Below the pieces are notes generated by a model. The model had not been told where the DNA came from, searched no databases, and was given only the letters and a program-made list of their open reading frames with translations. Shown piece after piece: positions 49,720 to 63,078 of a stretch of DNA of 64,000 bases. The position numbers and the translations under genes are program-made. The DNA is from Acanthacorydalis orientalis (taxonomy: Eukaryota > Arthropoda > Insecta > Megaloptera > Corydalidae): the NCBI GenBank assembly GCA_034766995.1, contig CM068316.1, positions 29,940,295-30,004,294 of the forward strand, given 5' to 3'. The number at the start of each line of letters is the position of its first letter. Position 1 is the stretch's first letter.

Positions 49720-49798
<79 letters not shown>
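49409..49798. repeat. Cluster of (TA)n microsatellites
   Basis: TA runs at 49409-49428, 49459-49655 (with TGTG and TTTATAT interruptions) and 49722-49798. Low-complexity Tyr-Ile frames over it are artefacts. Confidence 0.96.
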
Positions 49799-49799
<1 letters not shown>

Positions 49800-49802
49800 C
49801 AT

Positions 49803-50532
49803 TTGATTTACACGGTAGATTAGTTCCCTAAAAGTACCGTGTTAATCGAAATCGTTCAATTCGAGTTCACATCTTATATTAAAAACAATTGTTTTACAAA
49901 TCCCAAATAAAACAATATTACATATTTATTTTTAATAAAACTAGAAAATATATATAAAAAAATTTTAATTTGAAAAATTCTGCAAATATACTTGTAGGTG
50001 TTGTATAACTATAAATATTTTATAAACCTAACTATGTCCCTAACTATAAATATTTTATAAATTTTACGACTGGTCTGAAGGGATGGAATGATGGCAATGA
50101 AAGCACATGATTTATAATTACACAACACTTTATATAATGTTATGCAAAGCTGATTATTTCAAGTAGAAATCCATACTGATATTTATAGACTATATTTCTT
50201 TAAATTATTATGTCTTCTATAGTCAATACCATTTGCGCTGTTATCTCGAATTAATACCGTTTCAGCTCAGAAGAAAAAATGCGAAATTAAGAGTTTCTGT
50301 TATCGTTAGGATACAAAGAAGCACGAAACTCGTTACAGTAGTGAGTGTGTTTATTATTTTACACAGTAGTGTCGATGTAGAGCTATTTTAATTGTGGGGG
50401 AAAGTGTTAAAACATTTTCTTTGCAATTTTGTGACCATGTTAAACTGAAATAATGCCGTGAAGTTAAAGTTTTTCCGCATTCCTTCAACCTTGTTAAACC
50501 GAAACCGTTCAATAAGAGTACCATGTAAATCT
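49803..50532. mobile_element. Candidate TIR element with internal direct repeats
   Basis: The left end GATTTACACGGTA (49805-49817) is inverted at the right as TACCATGTAAATC (50519-50531). The motif GTTAATCGAAATCGTTCAAT near 49841 recurs as GTTAAACCGAAACCGTTCAA at about 50493 and, more weakly, near 50439. It lies between two TA microsatellites. No coding content was seen. The class is unknown. Confidence 0.45.
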
Positions 50533-50538
50533 AGGGGT

Positions 50539-50580
<42 letters not shown>
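50539..50580. repeat. (TA)n microsatellite
   Basis: TA run with a GTATATAC end. Confidence 0.94.
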
Positions 50581-50581
<1 letters not shown>

Positions 50582-51870
50582 GTTAACTGAATATGGAAAT
50601 AAATTAATGTTGAACAAAAAATATTCATAAACTTCTGTACGCCCAAACTGTAAGTTTGATTGTGCTACTCTGTTTGGTGGACACTGCAAGTAGTCAAATT
50701 AGCGCTACTTTTAAATTGTATTGTACTTTTTATATTTTTTTTTTATTCATTGGTTATAAAAATATATTCTATTAATTATTTTATATTCCTTTTTAAAAAT
50801 AAATATAAATCTGTACATTTTACAACTTTAACTTATGTTGTTTTTAAAAAAACAAGTGTCTCATGACACTGCAATAACCTTACATAACATTACAATTAAG
50901 TGCTAATATATGTTATTTCTACATGTATTTGTGTTTATGGAGACTTATCATGTATCAAACAATATGTGATATACGTTGCACATTATATGTGATATGGAAG
51001 CCATGTATATATCATGATGTATTGTACCTAATATTTCTGAAAGGATCTATATATGAACAGGATGCCATAATATATGTTTGATAGGAGATTATATCAACCT
51101 GTCATTTAATAATGCAAACGTGTTTTTTAAAGTACTGTAGCGTCAGTGTAAAAGATGGAATATTAACCTTGTTTTTTGTGTACGTTTAAAAAAATAAATG
51201 CATTTTCTATTTCATATCAATAAATATTTGATGTAGTGTATATGTAATTACTTATTACATAGTCTTTTTATTATTCCAAGAAATATATAAAAAAAATCTT
51301 AATGTTTCCTATATATTGTTGTGCATAAGTAATATTTTTGCAAAATAAGTTTATAAAATTATGTATATATATATAAACCTCAGATTACGCTGTTAATTGG
51401 TATCAAAGAACGCTAACGAAAATCGAACTAATCTGTTACATACAAAATATTTCTATAGGACTTTTTTTAATTCGTTTAATCTACATTCTATTATATCAAC
51501 CGTTTTCTCTCCAGAATTAAAGAATCTTCAATTTTTTTCATTTCCACGATTTCCAAGATTTGAATTAATAAAATATTAAAATCCCAAAATGCAGAGAAAA
51601 TAATAACAAAATTGATTTACAGAAACAAGACTGATCTTAACTTTGATGAACTGATCTATCTTGCATAATAAAGATGAAAACACAAATTAATGGGGAAGTG
51701 CCAAAAAATTAAAAAAAGTAAATAATGAATTATCGAAAAAATCAAGAAATTCTCGTAACGACGTAACTTGGAAACAAATCGAATCAACGTTAACCGGGGA
51801 TTTCGTATATATTAAGAGGTTTTTTTGTGTTCTTTGAGCATTTATTTCAATAATAAAATTTGTGAATACA
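50581..51870. other. AT-rich spacer, no gene seen
   Basis: The frames near 50660-50866 and 51397-51579 have no recognisable domain. Nothing else noted. Confidence 0.6.
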
Positions 51871-52140
51871 TTAATTAAAGTATTTGAGCTCGAAAGCTAT
51901 GGCTTTTTCCCACTTTTCTGTCAGAAGTTGAATTCCGAGACGAAAGAATGATCTGTCTTTTGAGCCAATTTATTTAGCAACCCAATTTTTGATTTCTCCG
52001 TAGTTATGGAAATATATACCTTTCAAATCGTATTGTATCGATCGGAACAGATGGTATTCGCTTGGTACCAAGTTAGGATAATACGCTGGGTACGGGAGAA
52101 CCTCCCATCCAAGCTTCTTCGCTGCTAGCACAAACTTTTT
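51871..52140 (-). pseudogene. Mariner transposase C-terminal fragment
   Basis: The minus strand reads FVLAAKKLGWEVLPYPAYYP, NLVPSEYHLFRSIQYDLKG, YFHNYGEIKNWVAK (stop) IGSKDRSFFRLGIQLLTEKW and ends FELKYFN at a stop. This is the last third of a mariner transposase. The family motif has Asp (SDYHLF), so the third catalytic residue is Glu here. No TIRs were found. On its right it is joined to a LINE fragment near 52140, so its N-terminal two thirds are gone. Confidence 0.8.
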
Positions 52141-52510
52141 TCTCGGTTCTCCTTATCTACTTCCCAATATCGGAGGGGTCTCGTTCCATCTTTTTCATAC
52201 ATCTCTGCTACTGGTCAATTTCTTCATCTCTTGTATGGTGCTTCCTCGCCATCTTTCAAGCTGCTGTATGTATCCCTCGTACATAGTTATTGGTCTCCCT
52301 CTTCCTCTTCTTCAATGCGGCCTTACTTCAAAACATTCTCTCACTTTAATTTCCTAATTTGATCTACATGCATGTCCGTACCACTTCAACTATCTCTCCT
52401 CCAGAATATATTTCATGGCCGTGTCACCATGAAAATCATCTCATTTATTATATAGTCTCTTCTTGTTTTTCCTACCTTTCTTCCAAAGAACTCACTACCA
52501 ATAATAAACT
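52141..52510 (-). mobile_element. LINE ORF C-terminal fragment, second family
   Basis: The minus strand reads LKWYGHACRSN, then a basic RKRKRGRPITMYEGYIQQL-like stretch in a shifted frame, then ERWRGSTIQEMKKLTSSRD and VWKRWNETPPIL. WYGH, GRPxTxxE and WxRWxxxPP are typical of the tail of insect non-LTR retrotransposon ORFs. Stops and frameshifts abound. It differs from the LINE at 38913 and 56206, so it is another family. Confidence 0.65.
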
Positions 52511-53315
52511 ACCTTTAAAATGGTAAAACTGAAACGATAATTTAGGTGCATATTTTGATTAATTGTAGTGCTTCTTGTTTGAGATTTAATAAAATAAACT
52601 TTGATTCGAAATCAGACAATTCATATTTAATGACCTTATGTATATATATATATATATATATACAGATGCATACTTACGGATTATTTAATATTTGATGGTA
52701 TTTTATGTAAAACTCATTAGGTTTCGTATAAATTATGTTGAAGTTTTTGAACACAATGATACCGTATTGTTATAAATTGTTGTTAATTAATCATAAATCA
52801 CAAGAGAGTAATATAATCTATATCGTTTCCAAAGTATCATATTCTAGTTATAAAATGAAAGTGTGTATTGTAAACATTTATAACATATGAAATGTATTTT
52901 TGAATCCATATATTTTATTATACGTACAAAAACACACGCCACCATTCTGTCATGTTGTCATTTCAAATCGACAATCAAAAAATGACATTTCTATATACCC
53001 ATATCAAAATTTTATCTTGTTTAATTGCTTTCGAGACATGGGATCGTGTCAAATTTTATATAAATTGTATGAATTTTATGTTATGGATATTTTATGTGCA
53101 AGAAATTCGAAATAATGACGTATATGATTATTGTATATATTTATGATCGAATTTACGAGATATTGTAGTCTCGATATAATCAGTTCATGTAAAAGCTTAG
53201 ATTTCTATTGGTTATTGTCTATATAAGATTATAATTAAAAAAATATAACAGAGAGTGTGAATATGTTTCAAATATTATTACTGTTTCTAAAATTTCTGTT
53301 ATATTTATGAATATC

Positions 53316-53366
<51 letters not shown>

Positions 53367-53407
53367 ATATATATACGCACACGTACACACATATGTATAA
53401 TATACAT

Positions 53408-53438
<31 letters not shown>

Positions 53439-54087
53439 AATGTATATATTCATAAAAATACAAGTTGTTGGATATTAACTATATTACATCATATGTGATG
53501 AATGGTTTAGTTTTATAAAATATATTTTATTTTACTGAATATAACATTTATTTTTTTATAAAATTGAAATACGAAAAATTGGTTCGAATGGTGAATAAAA
53601 ACATGTTTACAGCTGTTTTTTTTTACTTTGAATGAGTTGGTACGTCGAGATAATTAAACTCTTCGATTTTTAGAGTAAATGTAAAAAAAACTTTTATAGA
53701 AAATATTATTTAATTTTTATAATTCTGCAAAAAGTTTTAATTTTTAAATGTAATTCGAAATGAGGTTCTGAATTTACTTAAACTTCATGGAGGCTACAAA
53801 ATGTATTTTATCAATAATTTAATTATTTTCAAATAAGAAATGAGCCTTTTTCAACTTATTCTTTTAATTAATCTCTAATAATTCTCATTGCTATATTTGT
53901 ATTTATGTATGTTACAAAATTTATCATACAAAATGATTTTTCACATCAACCTACAGAGGATGACGGTATTGCAATTGATAAGCCAAAGCATATTAAAATA
54001 CACAATAATTAATTATTGAACATATTTTGAAAACAAAATTGAGTGGTATTGGAGTTGCTGAATAGTTTGTAAAATTGCATTTATTAA
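52511..54087. other. AT-rich spacer, no gene seen
   Basis: TA tract at 52636-52662 and a larger block at 53318-53438. The frames at 52900-53146 are not recognisable. Confidence 0.6.
53318..53438. repeat. (TA)n/(CATA)n compound microsatellite
   Basis: TA runs followed by ACGCACACG and several CATA units. Confidence 0.95.
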
Positions 54088-54190
54088 GTTCGAATATACA
54101 TTTTCATTATTACGAAAGAAATACATATTATAATAGAAAAGTACTATGTTTTTCCATATTAAAATGAAGTGTGAAACGTTTTTGTGCTAG

Positions 54191-54229
<39 letters not shown>

Positions 54230-54727
54230 GTGTAAAAAGCAATTCGGTGCCTTTAAACTGAACCAATCATAACTCCAAGTTAAAATAAAATACTTTCTCG
54301 TTGTTCTACAATTTTGAAGTGACAATCTTAATATTTGAAAACACTATAAATCTTGGCCAAGCAGTTGGCATAACCCCACAAAACAACAGCAAACACGATT
54401 GCGTCCGAAAATAGCATATTTATTGTTGCATACTTTTCGCATTCTAGTTGAAAAAATATTTCCTGAGCCGCGGTTATTTTTTTCGTATTTGGAGGAAAGT
54501 CTTTTAATACATAAAAGATACAAAAAATGCTAAAACAGTGGAAGAGGTTCGAAAAAGCATTAGAACTTTATCGACTCAAATCCGCTATCTTCTTTTGACA
54601 CGGGATTCGGCAATTACTCGACAGATGGAATAAAGTAGTACAAAATAATGGGAGATATTTAATAGATTGAAATGTATACCATTTTTTCTTACATTCATTT
54701 TCTATAAAAAAGGCACCGAATTTGTAC
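54088..54727 (+). mobile_element. Unassigned TIR element, copy B, with shared upstream block
   Basis: The core at about 54230-54727 starts AAAAAGCAATTCGGTGCCTT and ends AAAGGCACCGAATTTGTA. The upstream 54088-54229 block, including a (TA)n tract at 54189-54226, matches copy A. The centre has a ~90 bp segment missing from copy A but present in copy C. No transposase was recognised. Confidence 0.68.
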
Positions 54728-55418
54728 AGCTAATTGTTATTGTGTTAAATAAAAATTGCCAACAATGACTAATTATTTCCAATTTACAAAACTAAGTAGC
54801 CGTAATAGGATAAGAAATAAAACTGAATCAGTAAAATTAGATTTTACATATAATATTTTTTATATTTAAATATAATGTTCTATAATATAGTTAAATTTGT
54901 TTAACAAAAAATGCATCGTCTATTGTTTAACATTTTTGAAATTATTAAAAAAAAGAAAAAAATCAGTTTTATATTATTTTAAATATAATTAAAATATTTT
55001 AAATAAAAAAATGATATAGCTTCACAGATTAAAAAAATGACACCAAACAACTATAAATTATCTATGCTTTAAATAAACAAATAATCCATTTGTTTATGTA
55101 CAAGTCAATATTTCAAATGCAGACATTTGTAAATAATGATATAATGTCGGGTTTCTCATAAAGAGATGAGCAGGTCTAAATTACTGTCAAAGTTTAACTA
55201 TGTGTATGATTTCAACTGTATAAAATGATATACATACTTGTATATGAAAACTTAGTCATTTATAATTCTTGAATTTTAAATTGTGTTATTTATATTAATG
55301 AAAATGGAAGTTCTGTTCCTATGTGACTGATTAAATATTTTCATAGTTACTCAATGAGTCAAACAAATGAACAGACGTCTGGAAATTTTCAATGAGGTGA
55401 TAATCAAGCTCTCTTTTC

Positions 55419-55462
<44 letters not shown>

Positions 55463-55526
55463 CGGAAAGAGAAATTTCTCCACAATAGCGCTTTGAGAGT
55501 GATAAAATGGCCATTGAAGGATATTC

Positions 55527-55591
<65 letters not shown>

Positions 55592-55628
55592 TTGTGTGTG
55601 TATGTATGTATGTAAACATGTGTGTGTG
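55527..55628. repeat. (CTAT)n(TA)n(TG)n compound microsatellite
   Basis: CTAT units pass into TA and then TG repeats. Confidence 0.95.
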
Positions 55629-55722
55629 TGAATGCTTGCCTGGATAGGAAACGATTAATAACAATAGTTGAAATTTATAAATTTCAAAGTTCACCTCTTA
55701 TAATACTTGCTGTTCTATTGAT

Positions 55723-55728
<6 letters not shown>

Positions 55729-55778
<50 letters not shown>

Positions 55779-55781
55779 ATG

Positions 55782-55812
<31 letters not shown>

Positions 55813-55870
55813 GCATTTATAATATTGTATATACGTGTATATATGTGTTATATATATATACACACATATA
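55729..55870. repeat. (TA)n/(TATG)n compound microsatellite
   Basis: TA run, ATCAATG interruption, second TA run, then TATG units and further TA. Confidence 0.94.
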
Positions 55871-56134
55871 TGGAAGAGTGAGTTGTATGAACGCATTTTT
55901 ATTTCGGTAGGGGTCTCTATATTGATAATTTATAAAAAGTAATTTAATTTATAAGAAAATATTTTTTATATATTAATTTTCTTCATATGTATTTTTTTAA
56001 AAAATAAAGCATTAAAAGTCCTAACATATCATGCAACAAAATCAATTAAAATGAACAAAAACAGCATTTTTTTCTGAAATGATTTTTCTGTACCTTAATG
56101 TTATGAGAATGATGTCATATACATTAAATGGGCA

Positions 56135-56138
<4 letters not shown>

Positions 56139-56184
<46 letters not shown>

Positions 56185-56200
56185 ATATATATATATACAC
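56139..56200. repeat. (TA)n microsatellite abutting LINE 3' end
   Basis: TA repeats immediately beyond the LINE tail. Confidence 0.95.
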
Positions 56201-56205
56201 ATTTA

Positions 56206-56645
56206 TTCATCATCATTATCATCAGCCTCTGCCCATTCACTGCTGGATAAAAGCCTCTTCTATGATTTTCCATTTTATATGATTCAATGGCTCTCTTTTT
56301 CAAATATTTTCAATAAAAATTATAATTTTCTTATCCCACCTGTGTATTGGTCTCTTTCTTGGTCTTTTTATATTCCTTGGTTCCCAATTAATAATTTATG
56401 TTGTACATCAGTTGTCTTCTCTTCTTGAAATATGCCCCGCCCATTTCCTCTTTACAAACTCTTTAATCTTCTTATTATATCTGTGACATCTTTCCATACT
56501 TATCTGTATTGTTTGGAGTTTTTGAATGATTTTGCCGTTAAGCATCCATGTTTTCCTGTCGTAGGTAAGGATTGGTAGTATACATTGATCAAATACTTTT
56601 TTCTTCAAACAGACTGGGGTTGTTGATTTAAATACCAAGGCGTTT
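56206..56645 (-). mobile_element. LINE 3' fragment, copy 2
   Basis: Same family as 38913-39330 and same strand. It extends slightly further 5': VFKSTTPVCLKKKVFDQCILPILTY, then KTWMLNGKIIQKLQT, MERC, KRKWAGHISRRED. About 55 bp are deleted after MERC compared with copy 1. The 3' tail is GATGATAATGATGATGAAT leading into a (TA)n array. Confidence 0.82.
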
Positions 56646-58529
56646 CGTGTTGTAATTTTTATTGTATATTTTTCTACAAAATATCTAATTGGGAAAGAGG
56701 CAAAGTCTGTGCCATAGATTTATAGCTAATATAACTGGATAAAGTTGCGATGTGATCGTTTATGATCAGCTTTACTATTTCATCATTTCAAGCTTACAAG
56801 ATAAGGTTATAGTAAACGACATAGAGTCATACGTGTGCTATTGGTATTCTTGAGGATCAAACTATTCATGTTTAAAGTATGCAGTGTCGGCAACGAGCTT
56901 TGCAATCAGAAACTAGAAATGTTTGAAAATATGTTTTCAAAATAAATATTTTGTTAAATCATAAAAAATGATAACACTACTATTATGTAATTATTTCGCT
57001 TATACTATTTTATAAATTCGTTCAAGTTCATGATTATTATAAATTTGAATCGAGTATTTATATAAAAAATGTCCCTATTAAGCACATATTTGAAATTCAA
57101 ATCCATTAGTTACGACTTATTTTACTTTCTTCAATCATGAATTATATTTTTTCTACAAATTTATACAAAATATGATATTACAATATTCAGTATACTTAAA
57201 TATGTTTAAACTTTTAATTTTTAAGAGTATTTTATACTTCAATTAAAACATCATTATAAAATTGTCTTCACAAGAATATAATTACGAAGGATTAATGTTA
57301 TTATAAGAAGAATTAATTTATATTATTATTCTAAGCATTTTTTTCTAATAATACTTTTAATAAAATATTATATATCTATATATATATAACAATAGGATAT
57401 GGATATTATTACAATACATAAACATTCTTAGACTAAAGTAAATATGCGAATAAATGTACTTTTTAACTTTAAAAAAAGGTTATAATTTATAATTATAAAA
57501 ATGAAAATTATTTTATAAATGAGTGACTTCTACTGAAATTTTTAATAATTTTTGTGAAAAAATATTTTTGATATGATACCTTTTTAGAAATGAGTAAAGA
57601 TTCCATTAGAACAAAATATTTGATAATTTATTAGTAAATATTTTCAGTTCTTATATTACTTTTGATAGTAATTCTATTATATTTAAAATTCTATGAGGGC
57701 TATTAATTTATTTGTAACATAGAATTGTCTATAATATTAAACTATAATTCTATTTATAAACTATGTATAATTCTTGTAGCAAAAATTTATTTAAATATAA
57801 AGTAAGTGATTGTGGACTATATTTAAATATTGGGACACCTTGATCTTAATATTGCTCTCTGACAAATAGAATAAAAAGGAAATCAAGTAGATTCATGTTG
57901 ACTCTTAGTTAACGTTAATGACAAGACATTTAAATATAGTAAATTATGGAATTTTCCATAACTAAACTAAAAGTATTTTTATGATTATGTATGTAACATA
58001 ACTAAAATTACAATGAGTTTTTATTTATTTCTGAAAAAAAATACAAAATTTACCAAAAAGGGTTAATATGTTGGTAAGAAAGAAGTAGTAGTAATATTAA
58101 TTCGTAGATCTGTGAATATTTCGCTTTTTATTCTACGTGTAGACTTAATTAACCTGTTAGCTGTGTATGATGAGTAGACTAGTCATTGAACAGTAAAATT
58201 ATTGATTTACCAAAAAAATCAAATACCATTTCGCTACAATTTAATTCAGTTTTACAGTAGCTACATATACTCTGTGTTTGACGAGTATGCTCATCATCCT
58301 TCCATTTTTGCGATACAGTACAGTACATACTTTTAAAATAGGGCAACATAGATAACAGGTTACGAGTAAATACGAAGTTTAAATACAAAAAAATATAAAA
58401 ATATTTTAATAAACATCGTAAACATAAATATTTTTATAAACATTATTACAGTATTATTTATGTCTTTCTCCATTTTTCTAAAATAAATATGATGTAAAAT
58501 TTTCTTCATAAATAATATAACTGCTTAGA
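56646..58529. other. AT-rich spacer, no gene seen
   Basis: A less AT-rich patch at 56690-56930 shows no motif. The 69-codon minus frame at 58179-58388 is not recognisable. Confidence 0.6.
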
Positions 58530-58699
58530 TTTATACAAAAACACTTCGTTTAGTTTACAAGCAGTTTCTGCTACTATACCACTCGTTTGAAACTTATACA
58601 AAAAATTTGATCTTATTTGCTTTTTTCCAGTTTTAATTTAATAGCCCAAAATAAGGGTAGAATTCAGAAAAAAAATATAATTATTTTTCCATCAATCTT

Positions 58700-58700
<1 letters not shown>
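58530..58700 (-). mobile_element. Hsmar1-like mariner 5' end fragment
   Basis: Matches the leader and start of the copies at 36831 and 30999: TTTAGTTTACAAGCAGTTTC, CTTATTTGCTTTTTTCCAG, and the TIR remnant TTATTTTTCCATCAATCTTA. Only about 170 bp remain. Confidence 0.78.
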
Positions 58701-58774
<74 letters not shown>

Positions 58775-59818
58775 TAATAACGTATAATATATAATTTCTG
58801 CAAATTTAATGAAAAATAAGACTCTTTTAGACAGGTGAATAATAATAAAATTGAATTACTAGCATATGAAATTATTTAATATAATTCTATATTTCAATAT
58901 ATATATATACAGATGTAAGTAAACTGAAAAGTGTACAATTACAAAAAATATGTATCTGGCATCTATGTATTCTATCGTTCAGTATCAATTTAATTTAATA
59001 GTTTTTCCATCACTGATACAAAATATCCAAATAGTATTGATTTAAACAGTGTATCTATTAAATTCTTTTAAAGTGTATAAAACAGTGTGCTTCTGTATCT
59101 AACAAGACAAAGCAAAATAATTGGCTGCAACAACATTTTCCGGAATACTAATACTGTTAAGCAGCATTATTTCATAATATAATTAAACAGCGGATCGTTG
59201 TCTGCATTTTCTCTTATTATATAATGTTATATATAAACATCAAAAGTGTTTATATATATACACATATATATATATATATACATATATATATACATTTCAA
59301 TCTCGTTTCCTTATTTACGGTATAAGGAAATTTGTTAATAAAAAGCTAAAAAAGCTTTTTATATTATATTAATGCTGTTTAAACGAATGAAAATAAATGA
59401 CAATATATTTAAAAAAATATATTTATATTGATAATTAGTCAATATTTAAACGCAGAATTTAATTTAAAAACATCTTTCAAAAATTAAACGAATATATATC
59501 AAGTATGCAGATAGATGTTTCTTAAATATTCTACCTAATATTTATGTTAATAGTTAACATATATTGTTCTATGTATGGTATTAAGGTAGGAATATTTTTT
59601 TTTATTTTGAATATTTCCCGTTTTCAAAATAAACACAGGAATAGTCTTTTTTGTGTGAAATTTTCTTTATTTGAACAAGAATTTAAATAGTTTCATTGAC
59701 AAAATACTTCTTTGTAAGAGAATGAAAAATTAATCTGTAATAGTGGGGCCTCAGTACTAAAGGATATAATATGATAATTTACTTTTTAAAATTTCTGCTA
59801 TTTTAACAAAGTTTAAAG

Positions 59819-59849
<31 letters not shown>

Positions 59850-59934
59850 CATAGATGTGATACATTGATTCGATCTTACTTTTTTAAAAGCTTTTGACGT
59901 AGAATTACGTCTGTAATTTCATTAATTCTGTAGT
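58701..59934. other. AT-rich spacer with TA tracts
   Basis: TA tracts at 58701-58772, 59244-59293 and 59817-59838. No gene seen. Confidence 0.65.
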
Positions 59935-60545
59935 GTCATCTTAGCGTTATCAAATGCTGTAACGATTGTTCACACTCAGTACACCGCAAACGTTCAACTG
60001 ATTCACATTGGATCGAAAGTGTTTAACAGCTAAAGGACTTTTGAACCTAAAAATTCTTTATTTGTTAAAATTTTTTTATTAAATTAAAAGGTATGACCTT
60101 GAAAATTTGAACATTAGAATTACATTTTAACACCATTTAAAGGTGAATATCACAAACTTTTTATCGTACGATAAAAAATAAATTATCTGCAGGTAAAGCT
60201 TTTCAAATTGTAAGACAAGCCGAAATTTGCATTAAGCGGTGTGTCATGTTAACAGTGGGAACCTTACCAAATACTGTAACGCAGGTTCGCACTCAGTACT
60301 CCACAAATCTTCAATCGATTTACACCTGATTAAAAGTGGTCAACAGCTAAATGACTTTAGAACCTAAAAATGTTTTATTTATTAAAATGTGTTAATTAGA
60401 TTAAAAGTTATGACCTTAAAAATGTGAACATCGATTTTCACTTTGTGTTAGAATTAAAAGGTGAATATCTCAAAAATTCTTTATTGTACTATAAAAACTA
60501 AAATATCTGCGGATAGAAATTTCAAAACTCTGTAAGAAAAAAGTG
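59935..60545 (+). repeat. Two diverged tandem copies of a ~317 bp unit
   Basis: The first unit starts near 59935 and the second near 60250. Matching landmarks are CTGTAACG...CACTCAGTAC (59957 and 60274), CAACAGCTAAA-like blocks, GAACCTAAAAAT, TTATGACCTTAAAAAT and AAAGGTGAATATC. The copies are visibly diverged. This could be satellite remnants or a tandemly duplicated SINE. Confidence 0.75.
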
Positions 60546-63078
60546 TACATTCATTTCTGTAACTTTTAAAAGTACTAAATTGAATAAAATTAAGAGTTTT
60601 GTAAACATATTATACACTTTCAATAAATGTTTGATTTTTTTAAGCACTAAAACATTTTCACTTCTCCAACCCAATGTAATTCTACGTAAACTTTTACATT
60701 TGCATACATACACAACCCCAATTTTTTTATAGGTTGTCTGTAATATCTTTTTCCTCATTAATTATTTGACTGAAATATCAAGATTCACTTAAAATACTTC
60801 TTTACATTTTTGTTGTTTTTCACTTTAACGGTACAATGATATAATTTTAACTCTGTAGTGTTTAAACGTTATTTTTGTGTTGTTAGGCTAAATATATAGG
60901 AGCGTTTTTCAGTAAAATATATACTACTGTCCTTTGTTAAGTAAATAATAGAAAAAGATACTTTTCTATGAAGTTTATTTTATGTACTTTCGCGTAACTA
61001 TTATCCTGATATGGAAGCAATTTACTATTTGAAAATTTGGTTAAAGGTTATGTTTAAAAATTTTTACTTCTCAAAACTCTACAATACATGATATTTCTCT
61101 ATTTACAAAATCATACCAGTAGTACTTTAGTATTTTAGGGCCATTTAAATTAAACTGTTACGTTAAAGATAACACGTAATTATATCCTAGAGTATAAATA
61201 TTACGTTTACAAAATTAACTTCTTATTTTTTATGATGTTTATTTAACGAAAATTTCCATAATAATATCAATATCATATAAGTTAGCATATTTTATTACTT
61301 AGTTACAAATTACGCTGAAATCAGGCTCTTAATTAAATTAAGAAGTCAATATGACGAAGCTCTAATTCTTAAAATCTTGCAACAAATAATCTGTTTTACT
61401 ACAGGTGAAAATTTGGAAGTTCTCTTCAGTCCATCATTTTCAATACTAGGACACAAAAAGATTTTCACTATTTTAAGAACGGTTTAATTCATTTATAGTC
61501 TCACGCCATGTTATGCCTCTATTTCTTAAAGATTTATTCTTTGTTTTCAGTGTCTGATAATTTCTAGCTTGATATATTCCAATGAATAAGCGTGAACAAT
61601 ATTTATTTATTTAAAAAATTAAAATTTTTTATTACAAAAAATTAATATTAATTATTCAGATTACTAAAGTAAGTTTGTTGTATTGAATTAGATTCAATAA
61701 TATTTTTTTAATATTTAATTGAATTTATTTTTTATTTCCTGAACTACAATTTTAGTGTTAATTTTTTTTATTAATATTTGATTGAATTAATAAAATATAT
61801 TTTAAATGCACTTGATGCAATTAGGTTAGTAATTGGTTGAAATGTAAACATATTTTATTTATAAATATGTAATTGTTTTCAAATTAATAATTCTAGGAAA
61901 ATATTGAAATAATGTAATATCCTATCATGAAAGCAAGTAAGAAAAACACTCTCTTTTCATAAATTCTAATTAAATGTGTACTTAGCTTTCATTTTGTTGC
62001 AAAATTAATTATCATATTAAGTGCACATTTATACACTAGATGTTTCTCCAAGGTATGGTACTAATAAGACAGAATATAAAATACATTTTTTTTTCCATTT
62101 TTATGTATTTTTATGATGAAATAAATAAAAAAATATATGAAAGTACATTAAAATATATTATAAAGTATATTGTACAATATGTGTATATATGTATATAAAT
62201 ATTTAGGTAATGCATATAATATGTAAGTACTAAAAGTACTTTAGAAGGTTAATTATATACACTGTTACTCTTCTTTTAAATTCAAATTTTAGAGTAAATA
62301 TTTTTATTCGGTTTTTTAACCAAGTTTTGTTTTTTAATTCATATAAAATATAATTAATTTTAGTATAAGTCAGGATTTTGTTTTCTGAAGAATTGTATAG
62401 TAAGATTTATTTAGTTTAACCGGCTTCTGAATTAAAGTTTTAAACTAAAGAAGCACGAATATGTATTTAGATTAATTTTTGTTATTATTAATTACATAAA
62501 TATGTCAACTGATTTATAAAATTTAGTTTGTATATATCTATTTATATTTACTTATAATATGCTTAATAATTATTGAGAAAGAATATAAATTTCGAAACAA
62601 AACTAGTGTCTCATTTTTAATGAAATTACAAAATTATTGTTGTTTTTAATTAATTTGAATATGAACTGAAATATTAATTATATTCTTCGGTTCTAGAGTT
62701 ATTATTAAAAAAAATGTTTGTTATCAGCTAGTATTAAATTAGGATATATGAATTGATCAGTTTTATATATTAATAAGAGATTAATACACTAGTCAAATTT
62801 TTAGCATATTTACTAATTTGATAAAGAATTAATATAAATATTTTTTTAATATTTTCAGTTTATTAATTCTTATAAAATCTCCGAGAACAAGTGTTAGTTT
62901 AAATGCTTTCAATTATAAATAAAAATTCAAATTTTAGTAAAGTGGTTTTTAAAAATTGTAATGATGTAAATCTCTCATCAAAATACATCTAGCTAATTAA
63001 TAATACTGAATTTTTTTAAGATATGTATTATATATATATATATGTACAAATATGAATCTATATATTTGTGTATATTAG
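60546..63078. other. AT-rich spacer, no gene seen
   Basis: The 78-codon minus frame at 60522-60758 overlaps the second tandem unit and has no recognisable domain. No microsatellite of note except a short TA run near 63030. Confidence 0.65.

Larger units (their letters stand above)
54728..56205. other. AT-rich spacer with many microsatellites
   Basis: TA tracts at 55420-55459, 55527-55628 (CTAT, TA then TG), 55729-55870 and 56139-56200. The low-complexity frames over them are artefacts. No gene seen. Confidence 0.65.

Noticed and set aside
53945..53965. ATTTTTCACATCAACCTACA as a solo Hsmar1-like mariner end
   Set aside because: Similarity is limited to about ten bases, with no adjoining element sequence.
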